Assembly: GCF_905475395.1 (NCBI RefSeq)
Contig: NC_058338.1
Coordinates: forward strand, 13,406,935-13,470,934
Direction of reading: 5' to 3'
From: Chrysoperla carnea
Lineage: Eukaryota > Arthropoda > Insecta > Neuroptera > Chrysopidae
DNA length: 64,000 nt
In this document: positions 50,694-62,900 of the stretch, piece by piece
How the letters are laid out: every line of letters starts with the position of its first letter
Position numbering within the stretch: position 1 is the first letter of the stretch
Position numbers and translations under genes: made by a program
The notes under the pieces: generated by a model
What the model saw: the letters and a program-made list of their open reading frames with translations, nothing else
Told to the model about the DNA's origin: nothing
Databases searched by the model: none

Positions 50694-52863
50694 ATGTCCA
50701 TGAAAAGCTTAATACAAAGTATAACCAGGTATTACTTCAAAAATTATTAAAATTCTGTTTTCATTTAATCTTGTAAAAATAAAATTTTTAGGTTAACTCT
50801 TGCAAATGGAAAACAACATTTTTCTTCCAACAGACATATTCATACAAATTCATCACCACTTTATTTTAAAGTATCACAAATATTATAGTAAGTTACTTTC
50901 ATAGCAATAAATAGCAAAAATAGTTAAAATATTACTGTGGATTTTAGTGCTGAACCCTTAAAAAAGAAGAAACGTTTAGATCCAGCAATTATAAAAGCAA
51001 GAGAAGAAAGAAGGAAGAAGAAAATTGAAAAACAAATTCGTCGATTAGAAAAAAATGCTCGTCAGTTAAAACCTATTGATGAACTTGAAGTTCCATTGTA
51101 CTTGGTCGATAATGAAAAGTTAGTTGCTTTAGTATTGATGAAATAAAATAACTTAAACTTCGTACAGATTCTATAGCGGATTTCGGGATATCCTTTTCAA
51201 ATATTTAAAAGGGAATGGGTAGTATATTATACATCTAGATGAGATCTAAGACATTCTTTATTCGTTCCCGTGGTGTGTGTGCTATTTTTCTGCTCGACGA
51301 AAGCGGAAATCGGCAACTTCGTTTAGCACAGCGGGACGAAAATTAACACTTTCGTAATCCTAAAAATTCGACTATTCTCGATCAGATACACCAGTTCAGC
51401 AGTCTACAACACACTTTTATATTAATTATATTAAAATAATCAAAGGCGGATTAAGACATTTTGGGCCCGTAGGTAGTTTAAAAAATTAGCGCCTCCCGTA
51501 GTAAAATTCTAATAATAGATATTCTTTTTTAACCGCTTTCAAACAAAAACGGAGGAGGTTATCAATTCGACTGTATTTTTTTTTTTTATATTTGCTACCT
51601 CAGAACTTTCGACTGGGTGAACCGATTTTAATGATTCTTTATCTATTTGAAAGCTGGTGCTTCCCGTGTGGTCCCATTTCATTTTGGTCAAGTTCTGACA
51701 ATGGCGTCCATGAGAAAACTATAAAAGTCTTTTAAAGTTAAACTTTTAACAAAAAGAAAACCGACATCAAAAGAAAAACTTTTCCAAAACAAATTAAAAT
51801 GCACTAAAAAGTAAAAAAATAACGATAATATAATGTAGTTATTGTTATTTTTGGAGTCGGTGTCAGCTAAGCTAATGTAGCAAACTGTCAGAGTTGTTTC
51901 CTTGGCTGACACCGACTCCAAAAATAACAATAACTACATTATATTATCGTTATTTTTTTACTTTTTAGTGCATATTAATTTGTTTTGGAAAAGTTTTTCT
52001 TTTGAAGTCGGTTTTCTTTTTTTGTTAGTTTTTACTTACACAATTAATTTAATCTTTGTTTAAAATAGCCTTGCGCCTGATGACACGTGCTTTAAATTCT
52101 TAGATTCGACTGATATTCAAGCAAAAATAACATTGGGAACTTTTAAGAGATATTGGGTACATCTCTCACTTCTAACTAAATCACTCTTATTTATTTTTAA
52201 TACATTTCATATTTGATTCATATTGAATAAATATTTCCAAAAAGACTTCAATTTAAAACTTCCATAGAATTAGTTCGAACTGAAATTATTAAAATATCTG
52301 AATTAGATTCATTGTTAAGTTTCAATTAAAAGCATGGGCTGCGTTTTTAACAATTTAAGCCTTATTAATATTCTTTATTTTTTTGTTTAGACAACATAAG
52401 CGACAACTGCCTCCGTTATCTGCAGAAGTTTTGGAACAAAGAGTTTTGTTAGAAAAACAATGGGCACGTTACAAACGGGAACAACATTTAAAAGATATTC
52501 AAATGTTTGATCGTATTATGCAATCGCAACAAAAAGCTTTAGATGAATTACGTAAAGAATCAGAAGAACTTTATCAAGAAGCTATACAGGTAAATAGAAT
52601 ATTTGAAAAAGGATTCTATTGCAGGTCATAAAATAAAAGTGGCACGTTTACTCCTGCTCAAAATACTTATATGTATCCATGTATATATAAGGAGAATGTC
52701 CTTAAATTTGAAACACAACAGTTTGATTTATAATTTTTCTTTTTCACAGATGGATTTAACATTATTACCGTATACAACAAAAGGTCCAGTTCGCACTCCA
52801 GCAATTAAGTCTTATGAAAGTCCGGATGGTGAATACATTGATATATCAAGAAAATGGGATTAA
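50694..52863 (+). CDS. mRpL40: Mitochondrial ribosomal protein L40
   Basis: Five exons: 50694-50728, 50792-50887, 50948-51118, 52391-52589, 52750-52863; 204 aa (human MRPL40 is 206). It is a component of the large subunit of the mitochondrial ribosome. Exons 1-2 encode a basic, hydroxyl-rich, acid-free leader (MSMKSLIQSITRLTLANGK...) typical of a matrix targeting peptide. They were chosen because ATG, donor AG/GTATTA, acceptor and phase all connect. The mature part starts near AEPLKKKKRLDPA and continues REERRKKKIEKQIRRLEKN, LKPIDELEVPL, a long basic/acidic helix with LEKQWARYK, and the C-terminal SYESPDGEYIDIS. A polyA signal AATAAA lies at 52934-52939. Intron 3 (51119-52390) carries a 279-bp MITE. 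The two leader exons are less certain than the rest. Confidence 0.9.
51748..52026. repeat. MITE with double nested inverted repeats, copy 2 (mRpL40 intron 3)
   Basis: Relative of 27093-27350: outer arms AAGAAAACCGACATCAAAAG and its near reverse complement, with inner arms GTTATTTTTGGAGTCGGTGT and its exact reverse complement. The arms in this copy match over long stretches, including ATAATATAATGTAGTTATTG-type inner flanks. Confidence 0.85.
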
Positions 52864-55261
52864 TTTGCAGATTATGATGTTGATTTGTATTATTACAGTA
52901 GTCATTTCATTTGTAAAATCTGTTTTAAATGTAAATAAAAAAGAAAATTAGTTAACAACAGTTTTACTTTAACAGAATTTAAAATTAATGAATAAAATAT
53001 GTGATTTCAGTGATTTTGATCCCTTGGAGTGTTTAAAGGTATTAGAATGACAAAAAGTTCATAGTTCGCGAGATAGCACCCCTTTTGTTAAATGATCAAT
53101 ATATACTTGAAACTTCGTGAGTGGTTCCCTTTTAACAAGTCTATGAAACTTTCTCTCAGTGATTTTTTTGAAAGAACTTCATATTTAAGCTATCTGTCTG
53201 AAAAAAAGGTGGATTAAGTATACCCAAGAGGCGTATCCAATAAAAGAGTATGACGTGCACACTACAAAACTTTAACTCCGACACAAGAGGATATGGCGGG
53301 AGAGGATATGGCGTTTGATATACCCAAGTCTGATATCAAATAAAAGGGCATGATGTGTACATTAAAAAACTGTAAGTTACATGAAAGTCACTTCAACCGT
53401 TTAAAAGTTGTGAACTCTTTTATCGAGGGTTTATCCCATTTCATAAAAGTTATTAGATACTTCTCATCTGTTTCTAAGCAACCATAATGTGCCACAGTAA
53501 AGCGTGCCAGGATTCCTCGCCAAAATAATAAAATCGATGAAATTGTGAACAAAAGGAGCATAAGTGACGGCATATGAAGTGTAGTTTATAGCACAATAAT
53601 CTTTGTTTTTTAAATTGAAGTTGCCCAGCGAAGCGGGTAGTTCACAGCTAATCATTGCTAATGCGTTAAAATTACGTGAGTAATTAAAAGTTCATTAGGG
53701 AATTAGATTTAGGAATTCTCAACTCAAATATACATTATATTACTAGTATATAAATATTTCTTTAATATAATACAGTTATTAATACAATGTAGTACAAAAA
53801 ATATAAATTCAATCACATTTATACATGATATTACAAATATCTCTAAGTACATTAACAAAATAGCAATTTACAAATGATAATAAAACTTTTATCCATCATT
53901 CTTTAATGCCCAATAGCTTAGCGATAAAAATCCCTTTCAACGCCTTTATCAATTAGATATAAAATTTGCTAGTAGGTCTATGGTCAGGAATATTATTTGA
54001 GAGCCTGTTGTCATGACCTTGTCTACAAATTTGTCTTCTAAGAACATACCGCCCTCCATTTTCATAAGGGGATTTCTTTTTTAAGGAGCCTAAAAAATCT
54101 TTAATTTCGCGGCAAGCCGAGTGTCCATGAGCATACAGTACGTCATTGATAAATACAGCTCTAGAAATTGGTGTGTGGCTAAATTGTGGTTAGCCTAATA
54201 ATTTTTTAACCTTCGAAAGTTCTTGAAGATGAGGTGTTCTCTGACATGCCTCATTTGTTGGTAGTATAAAATGTCGTTCGTTCTTTGGAATATAGACTTA
54301 TATTCAAAGAGTCATCAACAGAGTAAGGTATAAATGAATATTTTTAAAACTTTATATTGTATACTTTGCTTGAATATTAATAATTTTCGGATAATTTTAA
54401 ATTCTTTAAATTATACATCTAACAAAGAATGTGAAAGAGACTTATACCGTGCTCGCTCAAAAAACTCGATAGTTTAGAATTGATCATTTTTAATGCTGAA
54501 TGGCATCGGATAATTGTGCCACTATAACAGTGATATCGGATAAACTGTGCCACTATTCATGCTGAATGACATCGGATAAACTGTGTCAATATTTCATCAA
54601 ATAAATTACCAAATGAAAAATGAGTCACTGAATTTAAAAGGGGTCGTAAACGACGAGAAACAGTGGAATAGATTAAATTAGAGTGTCATCCATCATAATA
54701 AAATCAACCGTTTTTTTGGAAACATTTCTCAAAAACCGTATGCATTCTTTTAAATGACTCTGAATATCAAATTCATGGTTATCAATGAATATTCTCATCT
54801 GAACCCAGAAATTTTCACACTGGTCATTTTTTAATTGAGGACTTCTCTGATGAAATATTGATGGTATATGTCTATAAGACACATCCAACCGTAAGATTTA
54901 GAAAAAAGAACAGGTATGTGATCTTTGCAGAACACTTAAAACTAAATATGTACAATTTTAAACTCTTGCCTCACAATAACTCATACCTTTTCATCTTTCA
55001 CCACATAACAATGCAAAACTTTCATTTCTAATCAAATCAACATTTATAAATTGCTTTATAATCTAAAAACAAGCAGTACAATAGTATCGCTTAATATGTG
55101 TTCCATTTCTTTAATCAATAAAAAAAATATGCGAGTTAATCAGACCACCATATTAATGTTTGAAACACTAGCGCCATACGTGATAGAAACAAATACTAAG
55201 CGAGGTAAAAATTAACTTTGTGTAAAAATAAAAAAACTCACTGACTAAAACCTATAAAAAA
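52864..55261. other. Intergenic region between mRpL40 and the RING gene, with repeat remnants
   Basis: It contains the mRpL40 3' UTR. Two 57-bp units share TATACCCAAG and ATAAAAG (53219-53275, 53319-53375; spacing 100 bp). A transposon-end-like sequence GCCCAGCGAAGCGGGTAGTT lies near 53627. Short imperfect tandem repeats with ATCGGATAAACTGTG units occupy 54490-54595. No confident gene, apart from a weak open frame at 54673-54888. Confidence 0.5.
54673..54888 (-). CDS. Hypothetical open frame, possible terminal exon
   Basis: An open minus-strand frame of up to 71 codons (stop at 54673), with a possible acceptor (CTTATAG) at its beginning. The predicted segment looks protein-like (QLKNDQCENFWVQMRIFI, HLKECIRFLRNVSKK) rather than repetitive. 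I recognise no family and found no upstream exon in the 370 bp before the RING gene. It may equally be chance. Confidence 0.2.
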   Translation of the reverse strand: MDVSYRHIPSIFHQRSPQLKNDQCENFWVQMRIFIDNHEFDIQSHLKECIRFLRNVSKKTVDFIMMDDTLI

Positions 55262-58200
55262 TTATCTTAAAATAATATATTCTTGTTTACAAATAGGACA
55301 ATTATTTGATGTTTTCAAACATTGTCTTAAACAATCTGCATGAAATAAATGATGGCATGGTGTAATTCTTGCTAATTTCATTGGACTTAAACATACCGCA
55401 CAAATATCATCGAAACCATTTAATTCCTCACTAGTTGCATGTCTAAATGGCACCAATGCTTTTTGTTCTTGTCGTAAATCATTTAATGCAAATAAATTTA
55501 AATGTTTATACCGTAAATATATATTAAAATATAATGCCATTAATATAATTCTATATTTGCCATATAATACCATCACTGGTAATATAAAGATTCCTGTTAG
55601 CACCATTGTAAAACTTTGTAAGAATACCGGTGTGTATAAAAGTTCTAATGATTCTAAATAATCTAATTGTAAAAATTGAATTGCAGATTTGAATATATCT
55701 GTGAAAACTTTTTCTGTGGACATGTAGAACAGCCATGTAATGATTGTATAGCATGTTGATGGTTGATAATTTTCTAATTTTTGTTCTAATCCAAATACTA
55801 ACAACATAAATATAACAGTTATAATGAAAGTAACAGCTTTTGTAAATTCTAAAACAATTTTCGTTGTTGTCATTGCTAAATGTTTAACATTTGATGCTTT
55901 TGTAATATGTACATATGGTGACCAGTCTTCTTTTTCGATTAATTCTTTAATATAACATGTACAATACGAAATAACATTATAGAACATTAACGAGTATAAT
56001 GATGTTACATGTCCCGCTTTTTTCGATGTCGTGTATGTGTTTAATAATGCATCGGCTAATAGAAAGAACGTAATCTGAAAAATAATCAAACAGATTCAAT
56101 TAGTTTTTTCGAAATTTCCTTATGGATTGATTGGGTTATGTATAGGGGGGTATAATGCAACAGAATCGTGTGCCTGTTCCAAGAATTAATTATATGCTTA
56201 ATTCTTGGACCAGGACTCCAAATTCTTGAAACCTATTAGAGCTAGGTTAATTTTGATCACAAATTTGAAAAATATGACCCAAATTTAGTAGAATTACATA
56301 CTTGGTTTATCAAAATTGGATAAAATTTGGATGTGATAGAGCAAAATTAATTTTTTTGGATTCTGATGACGTCATTAGGTTAAAAAATTTGATTTTTTTG
56401 ATAACACAGGCAAATTTGATCCGATCTTATTGGAATTTTTTTTAAAACCCACTAATTTTGGGTCAATCTTTTCAGCTGTGATGTCAATTTTTCGCTAGCT
56501 GTCACTAATGTGGCTTATTTCGGGACCAGGACTCCACATTCTTGAAACCGATTAGAGCTAGGTTAATTTTGATCAAAAATTTGAAAAGTACGGCCCAAAT
56601 TTAGTAGGATTACATACTTGGTTTATCAAAATTGGATAAAATTTGGATGTGATAGAGCAAAATTAAATTTTTTGGATTCTGATGACGTCATTAGGTTAAA
56701 AAATTTGATTTTTTTGATAACACAGGCAAATTTGATCCGATCTTATTGGAATTTTTTTTAAAACCCACTAATTTTGGGTCATTCTTTTCAGCTGTGATGT
56801 CAATTTTTCGCTAGCTGTCACTAATGTGGCTTATTTCGGGACCAGGACTCCACATTCTTGAAACCGATTAGAGCTAGGTTAATTTTGATCAAAAATTTGA
56901 AAAGTACGGCCCAAATTTAGTAGGATTACATACTTGGTTTATCAAAATTGGATAAAATTTGGATGTGATAGAGCAAAATTAAATTTTTTGGATTCTGATG
57001 ACGTCATTAGGTTAAAAAATTTGATTTTTTTGATAACACAGGCAAATTTGATCCGATCTTATTGGAATTTTTTTTAAAACCCACTAATTTTGGGTCAATC
57101 TTTTCAGCTGTGATGTCAATTTTTCGCTAGCTGTCACTAATGCGGTTTATTTCGGGACCAGGACTCCACATTCTTGAAACCGATTAGAGCTAGGTTAATT
57201 TTGATCAAAAATTTGAAAAGTACGGCCCAAATTTAGTAGGATTACATACTTGGTTTATCAAAATTGGATAAAATTTGGATGTGATAGATCAAAATTAAAT
57301 TTTTTGGATTCTGATGACGTCATAAAGTTAAAAAATTCGAAGAAAATTTGAACTTTATCTAAAATGCCTTAAACGTTAACATCTCTTTATCCCATCACAA
57401 TAAACCGAAAATAAGAAAGATAAATTAAGTAATTACAATTACAATTTTGTTAAAAAATTTAAATAATAATAATTACCTGATTAATTAGAGTGAATAAATT
57501 TTGCATTCGGAAAAATGCACGCTCCGTTCGATCAATTGGTGCATAAAGCATACGAATTACATTTAAAAATGGACCCCACATGGCTTGTGCTAACTCTGTA
57601 ACAATATCAATTTTCTTTTATTATTAGTTTCCACTTGAATAGATAAAAAGATAATTATAATGTCAATTGTTAAACATAAGTTATGTCGAATATATTATGC
57701 TTTTTAATTAAGACGTATTTTGATTGACATAATTGATTAAAAATATTATTTATAATCTAGGATAATACAGGATAGTTTTTGAAAAATACATATGGTCAGA
57801 GATAACGCTTTATAAACTTCTAGAAACAATTAGCAGAATGATTAATAAAATATATAAGGTTTTTAGCTGGCAGTCGCTATTCAATTACAATTTTAGCTAT
57901 GTAAAATTTTTCTTAAATTTTAAAGATTTAAAGTTATTACAAAAAAGGAAACAAAATAATAAATTGAATCCTAGTATTTTGACCAATGTTTACCAATTTA
58001 TTTAGGGTATTTTCCAATAAAATAATTATATTTTGTCCCATTTACGCTGAAGGCAGATTTTAGTCTGTATCTCAAAAACCATTCGACCAGTCATCAAATA
58101 CACCCGATTTTTGAACTTTTTGGGTCAAAATTACCTTATATACTGAGTTTTATCGAAATTGGAGATAACAAAAATTGTTATATTTTTTGCAATTTTTTTA

Positions 58201-59968
58201 AGGGGTACCCCTTTGAAAAAATCGAGAAAAACGCAAAAAAAGTTTTGTTTTGGAATTTGATGAAACTCGGTGGATGGAGTAATTTTGACCCAAAAAGTAT
58301 AAAAATCGGGATAATTTAATGATTGGATGCATAGTTTCTGAGATATCGCAATAATTGGATCGATTTTAGTCCGTATCTCAAAATCTAATCGACCAGTCAT
58401 CAAATGCACCCGATTTTTGAACTTTTTGGGTCAAAATTACCTTATATACTGAGTTTTATCGAAATTGGAGATAAAAAAATTTTTCGATTTTTTGCAATTT
58501 TTTAACGAGTATGACTCTCGAAAATGTGAGGGTGTCTTCATCTTAAATGCGACACACTGTATATGATACAACTAGTAACACCTAATCTAAAACACCCTGT
58601 TTTAAAAAAATTATTATTTTCTTTAACAGTTTTATAATTAATTGGTATATTATAATAGAAATTATTAAAGTTAAGGGTTAATTTTATAAAAATAAAAATG
58701 ATGTTAGAATAATATAAAACATCACAAAACTTCCATCATTGAATATTATGAAAATCGTATCTAAAATCTCGCGAAAAATAAAACCAACGTAGGACCTATC
58801 TTGTAAACCGTTAGAGATAGAACATCACTTTTTACCTGGGAGGGCGCAAATTGTATATATTTGTTAATTGTAATCAACACCGTCTATACATGGTATTTCA
58901 ACAATTAACTCAGTCAAATATTTATTTGCACTTGTTTTTCATTATATTATTTATATGAGTTTTCAAATAATAATTTCATCAAGTAAGTTATAATTTTGCT
59001 ATAATTTTTTTATAAAAATATTATATAATTAAAAATATAGGCAAAATTATTACATAACTGATGAAATTATTGTGTAAAGAACTCACATCTATACATAGTA
59101 TACCAGAAAGTGGCCCTACGCGTCTCTCTGTTTATCCACTAACACTTTCTAAACAAAGCAAGGGATTTTGAAGCTGCTTTGAACATTATGCATGAACTTT
59201 TTTCCCGGAAGGTTTATATGTATAGTTTGCATCTGTGCGAAGCCGGATCGGGTCGCTAGTTAATAATATACTGAATAATATAGAATAAACTGTTTTCGAA
59301 CTTAGTTATTTTGGGAGAAATTGAACAATTAACGAAAGGCGTAAACTTCGTTTTGCATATAGTATGATTTTTTATAATTTTTAGTGGAAGTAAGTATATT
59401 TATATTTCAATTATTATCTTTTGATATCGATTAATTCATCCGATCAAATTGTCCTCCTACATTTGAGATGAGCTTTTTTTAATTATAATATGTAAGTTGA
59501 AAGGTATTTTGTATAAAAAGGCTTGTGCTTAAAGCATAATCCTTCATTCCTTCACTTAGTTTTTCATTCTACACATCATTATCAGGTAATGTTAAATTAT
59601 ATTTCTTATTTATACATTATTTTTTTTTGCTTATAATATTTTTAGGATCTAGTGTTGAAACTAATACAATTATTGCATGAAGTTTTTGAAATTTCAAGTT
59701 AGATTTCGCAAATATTCGATATCCGGAATTTTTGGATTTGTTTATAATTTTAGATCAAACTTACCTTGTAATGTTATAAGTAATTTTCTGAAATGTGTAA
59801 CTGCAATAGATGAAACCGGATTACATATTTCTTTCGCTGTGACCAATAATGGGGCGGCCACACAACTGTAATTGTTTAACCAACTACAAAAAGCGAGTAA
59901 CATGGGCATACCCATAAAACTGTTGTGGCCCACATATGGCATCAAAAATACTACTGACAAAAGACATA
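55262..59968 (-). CDS. Multi-pass membrane RING-H2 E3 ligase, TRC8/RNF145-like, C-terminal part
   Basis: Three exons: 59968-59765, 57595-57477, 56074-55262; about 378 residues, in phase throughout. Upstream exons must lie in or beyond the remaining 4 kb of the window. The family are ER-membrane ubiquitin ligases acting in sterol and membrane protein degradation. Seen: several hydrophobic segments (ITFFLLADALLN, KIVLEFTKAVTFIITVIFML, FTMVLTGIFILPVMVLYG), then a basic helix and a linker of the RNF139/RNF145 kind (PFRHATSEELNGFDD). The RING-H2 domain CAVC...ITPCHHLFHADC...CPIC has ligands in C3H2C3 order near the C-terminus, ending EYIILR. Introns 56075-57476 and 57596-59764 contain tandem satellite repeats. 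Exact orthology (TRC8 or RNF145) is not settled. Confidence 0.85.
56208..57340 (+). repeat. 316-bp tandem satellite, about 3.5 units, in a RING-gene intron
   Basis: GACCAGGACTCCA recurs at 56208, 56524, 56840 and 57156, an exact 316-bp period. The later units are nearly identical; the first is slightly diverged at its start. Each unit contains TCTGATGACGTCATTAGG and CCCACTAATTTTGGGTCA. A diverged single unit lies at about 43960-44215. No coding capacity. Confidence 0.95.
58073..58510 (-). repeat. ~306-bp tandem palindromic repeat, locus 2 (RING-gene intron)
   Basis: TGGGTCAAAATTACCTTATA at 58121 recurs at 58427 (period 306 bp), with the inverted block ATTTTGACCCAAAAAGT between them (about 58280). 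It is the same family as 17155-17640, in opposite orientation. Confidence 0.75.
58793..58930 (-). repeat. Fragment of the dispersed repeat seen at 18990-19604
   Basis: Its reverse complement carries TTAATTGTTGAAATACCATG, GTGATGTT and a TCTATCTCTAA-CGGTTTACAAGAT-like block, in the same order as 19045-19300. Confidence 0.55.
59512..59679 (+). promoter_or_regulatory. Promoter-like TATA box, leader, splice pair and ATG without a gene
   Basis: TATAAAAAG at 59512-59520 is followed by a leader, a donor-like CAG/GTAATG at 59585-59586, an acceptor-like TTTTTAG ending at 59645 and ATGAAGTTTTTG at 59677. The frame that follows has no signal peptide and runs antisense into the RING-gene exon at 59765. 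It may be the remains of a first exon or pure coincidence. Confidence 0.25.
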
Positions 59969-62900
59969 CTGTAACAAAAAAAAAAAAAAAATTAAATTGT
60001 AAAAAATATCTATAGGAACTGAATTACGCAATTTAGAATATCTTCACTTGATAGGAAGGTTCAAGTTATTGGTTTATTGTGTCTGACCAACCTGATTCGA
60101 TAATGTTAAAGGGTTGGGAAAGTGGTTAATGTTTTTTTGAGAAATGGATTTTCAACATTTTCTTCCCCTTATTATTATCAAACAGAGTTGGTACTGCAGA
60201 CGCTAATGATAACCTGAAATAAGGAACTATTGGCAGGGAGCATAGTAGGACTGCAGCGCTCTTATCTTATAAAATTTGCAATAAATCATGCGTTCTATTT
60301 AATTAATGAGTAATTCTCAATTATTTGCATGTAAATGTTATAGTAAATGTCAAATCGTACTTGCATTAGAAATTAAATAACAAACATAATTACTGTGCAT
60401 AAACTTATATTATGTCCATCTATAAAATTATATAGATATATAAAGTAGTATGTCGTTTCTATGGTAACTTTATAATATAAAAGCCATGGACGGAGCGAAT
60501 AGACTAATAGACAAGACAATTCGAAGCTACTTATCTATATTCAACTTTTTATCTCTTACTCACTTTGAAACGTAAAACCTCAAAATTTGAAAATTTGATA
60601 GGGGATAACAATTTTTTTTCCTTTATCGATTATAATAACTTCTATATTTATCCATTTTTTTGCAAAAATGGGAATATATTAAGAAACGTATGAAAAGTGC
60701 TCGTTTGGCAACATTTCGTAACTATTGTACAATACTGTAGCATTTTTAATCGCAATTACATACAAATTACGTTTCAAAAAGTAACTCATGCTAATTGTGT
60801 CAGATAAATATTACAGAATATTTTTCTTATGTTTCGAGCTATGTTCAAACTTAAAAACATCGTTACTTGAATCAAAAATAAAATAACAAATTTCATATAT
60901 TTTGAGCTTGGATATATTCAATAACATACTTATCTATCTGATTTTCAAGTATTTTTCAAAAACCAAAATCACTTAATTATTTCACAAATATTAAAATTGA
61001 TTTCGTAATTTAATATTTTTAGCAAAAATAAACAATTTTTTTTAAATCTATATTCATTTCGAAATGAAAGGAAACTAATTGCATTTTATGATATTGCTCA
61101 AAAACAAATCATTTTATTACGTTCGAACATGTACACACGAATTAACAAAAATTGCAACCAATCTTAAATGATTTTGTGATTAAAAGCTGTAAATCTTGTC
61201 AATATCAGTATAATATTCGCGATTTTTATATGAAATTTTAACACAAGTATAGTATAAATTCAACAACCGTTTCTTTGATTATTTTCAATGATTTTGATTC
61301 TTTTTTTTTGACAGTGTGTGTACTCACGTATATTCTTATAAAAAAAAATTAATATTATTGTTGTAGTTGTTGGCTACAGCAATGATATTTTCTGATATCA
61401 CGCCACTCTTTTTCGAATTTTAGCCAAGAAATTTATAAATATTTAAATACAATATAAATATGTACGTATGGTTTTGTGTACAATATCTTCAAAAACAACA
61501 TGTCCTAATTTTTATTTTAAAAACAAACCGATTTGTATCTAATAATTCATTTTTATATATTTTGGTGTTCATATTCATTGGATCATTATCGTGTCTGTCT
61601 GTATGTCCGTCTGCCATCAGATAGCTTCTTAGAATCTATCTGACGAAAATAGTTGAAAAGTTTGATTTAATAGGGGAAGGTGGTCTAAAATGACCAATCT
61701 AAGAAAAAATGTAATTTACAGCCAAACTATATTTTACATATGTACAACGTCGAAATATTTTCGAGTTCTTTATTCAAATGTTACAATGTTGGTATGTAAA
61801 TTTCTTTTGATGTGTTCAAATTTTTAGAACTATTCAATATTTCTCAAAAGTAAAGTAAAAGTATTTGTTGAACCATTAATTTAATCGCGCAGAAACCATC
61901 TATCGATAAATATGTTAGAAGGCTATAATGGTTTACTTAAAACAACTAGGGATAATTTTACTCTGAGGGATCATTATAGACCACTTTCCCCTATATACGT
62001 ATAGAGCTAGATATCATAAATGTATTCTGTAAATAAACGCTTCTGACTTTAAGGATAAGTTAGAAAGTTAAAGAAAATTCTGACAAGTGTGCTATGTGAC
62101 ATATTAAAAGGGTTAGTTATTCCGCCGCCGGAAGCTTTTTTTTTTACTTTGAAAAGCGTGAAATATTCTCTTCATTCAAAGTTTACAGGAAAACTTAAAG
62201 AAAATCGAATTATGGTTGTGAGGGTTAATTCTGGGAGATGAAATAGAAAATTTGCATCAAGTAACGTATCGCAACCACCAATGCTCTCTTATATCTGGCC
62301 CCAAGAAGCGTAAAATTAAAAAAAATTAATAGTACATACAAATTACACAGGAAAATCTTAGAATCTATAGAACGTCTTAGAATCTGTAGTGTCTAGCCTA
62401 AGCTTTTCCTATAATATATCATCTTAATAAATCTTTGTTTTAAGTGTTTGTCCTAAAAATTTTCATTCTGGCCTCCTCTCCTTGACCAATACGCTTGCGA
62501 TACCCTTGTTAAGATAGATTTTTACGATTTTTAAGCTCCAAAAACTAAAAAGACTAAATTTTATTGATTCTACTCTTCTTACTACTGTCGGTGTGATGTA
62601 GTACCTACACCGGAAGTTTTATTATACAATAAGATCGATGCGATGGTGCTAATGTTTTTATTTTATGTTGATTGATTATAATGTTCTGTCACATATGAAT
62701 ATGACGCAGTCCAATTGGCTACCTCTAACTTTGGCGCAAACATATTTTTCATATTTTGAATTTATTTCGACAATTTATTGTCAAATTTTAACGAAATCAT
62801 AAGATTTGTAGCAAGTTTATTTGTGTATAATTTAGTTTGCCTTTTAATTAGATATTATTTCGGAAAACACAGGAATTGAAAAATCTTAACATTGTCGAAA

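Noticed and set aside
56208-57340. CRISPR-like array (regular spacing)
   Set aside because: The whole 316-bp unit is repeated with no unique spacers, in an animal intron; it is a satellite.
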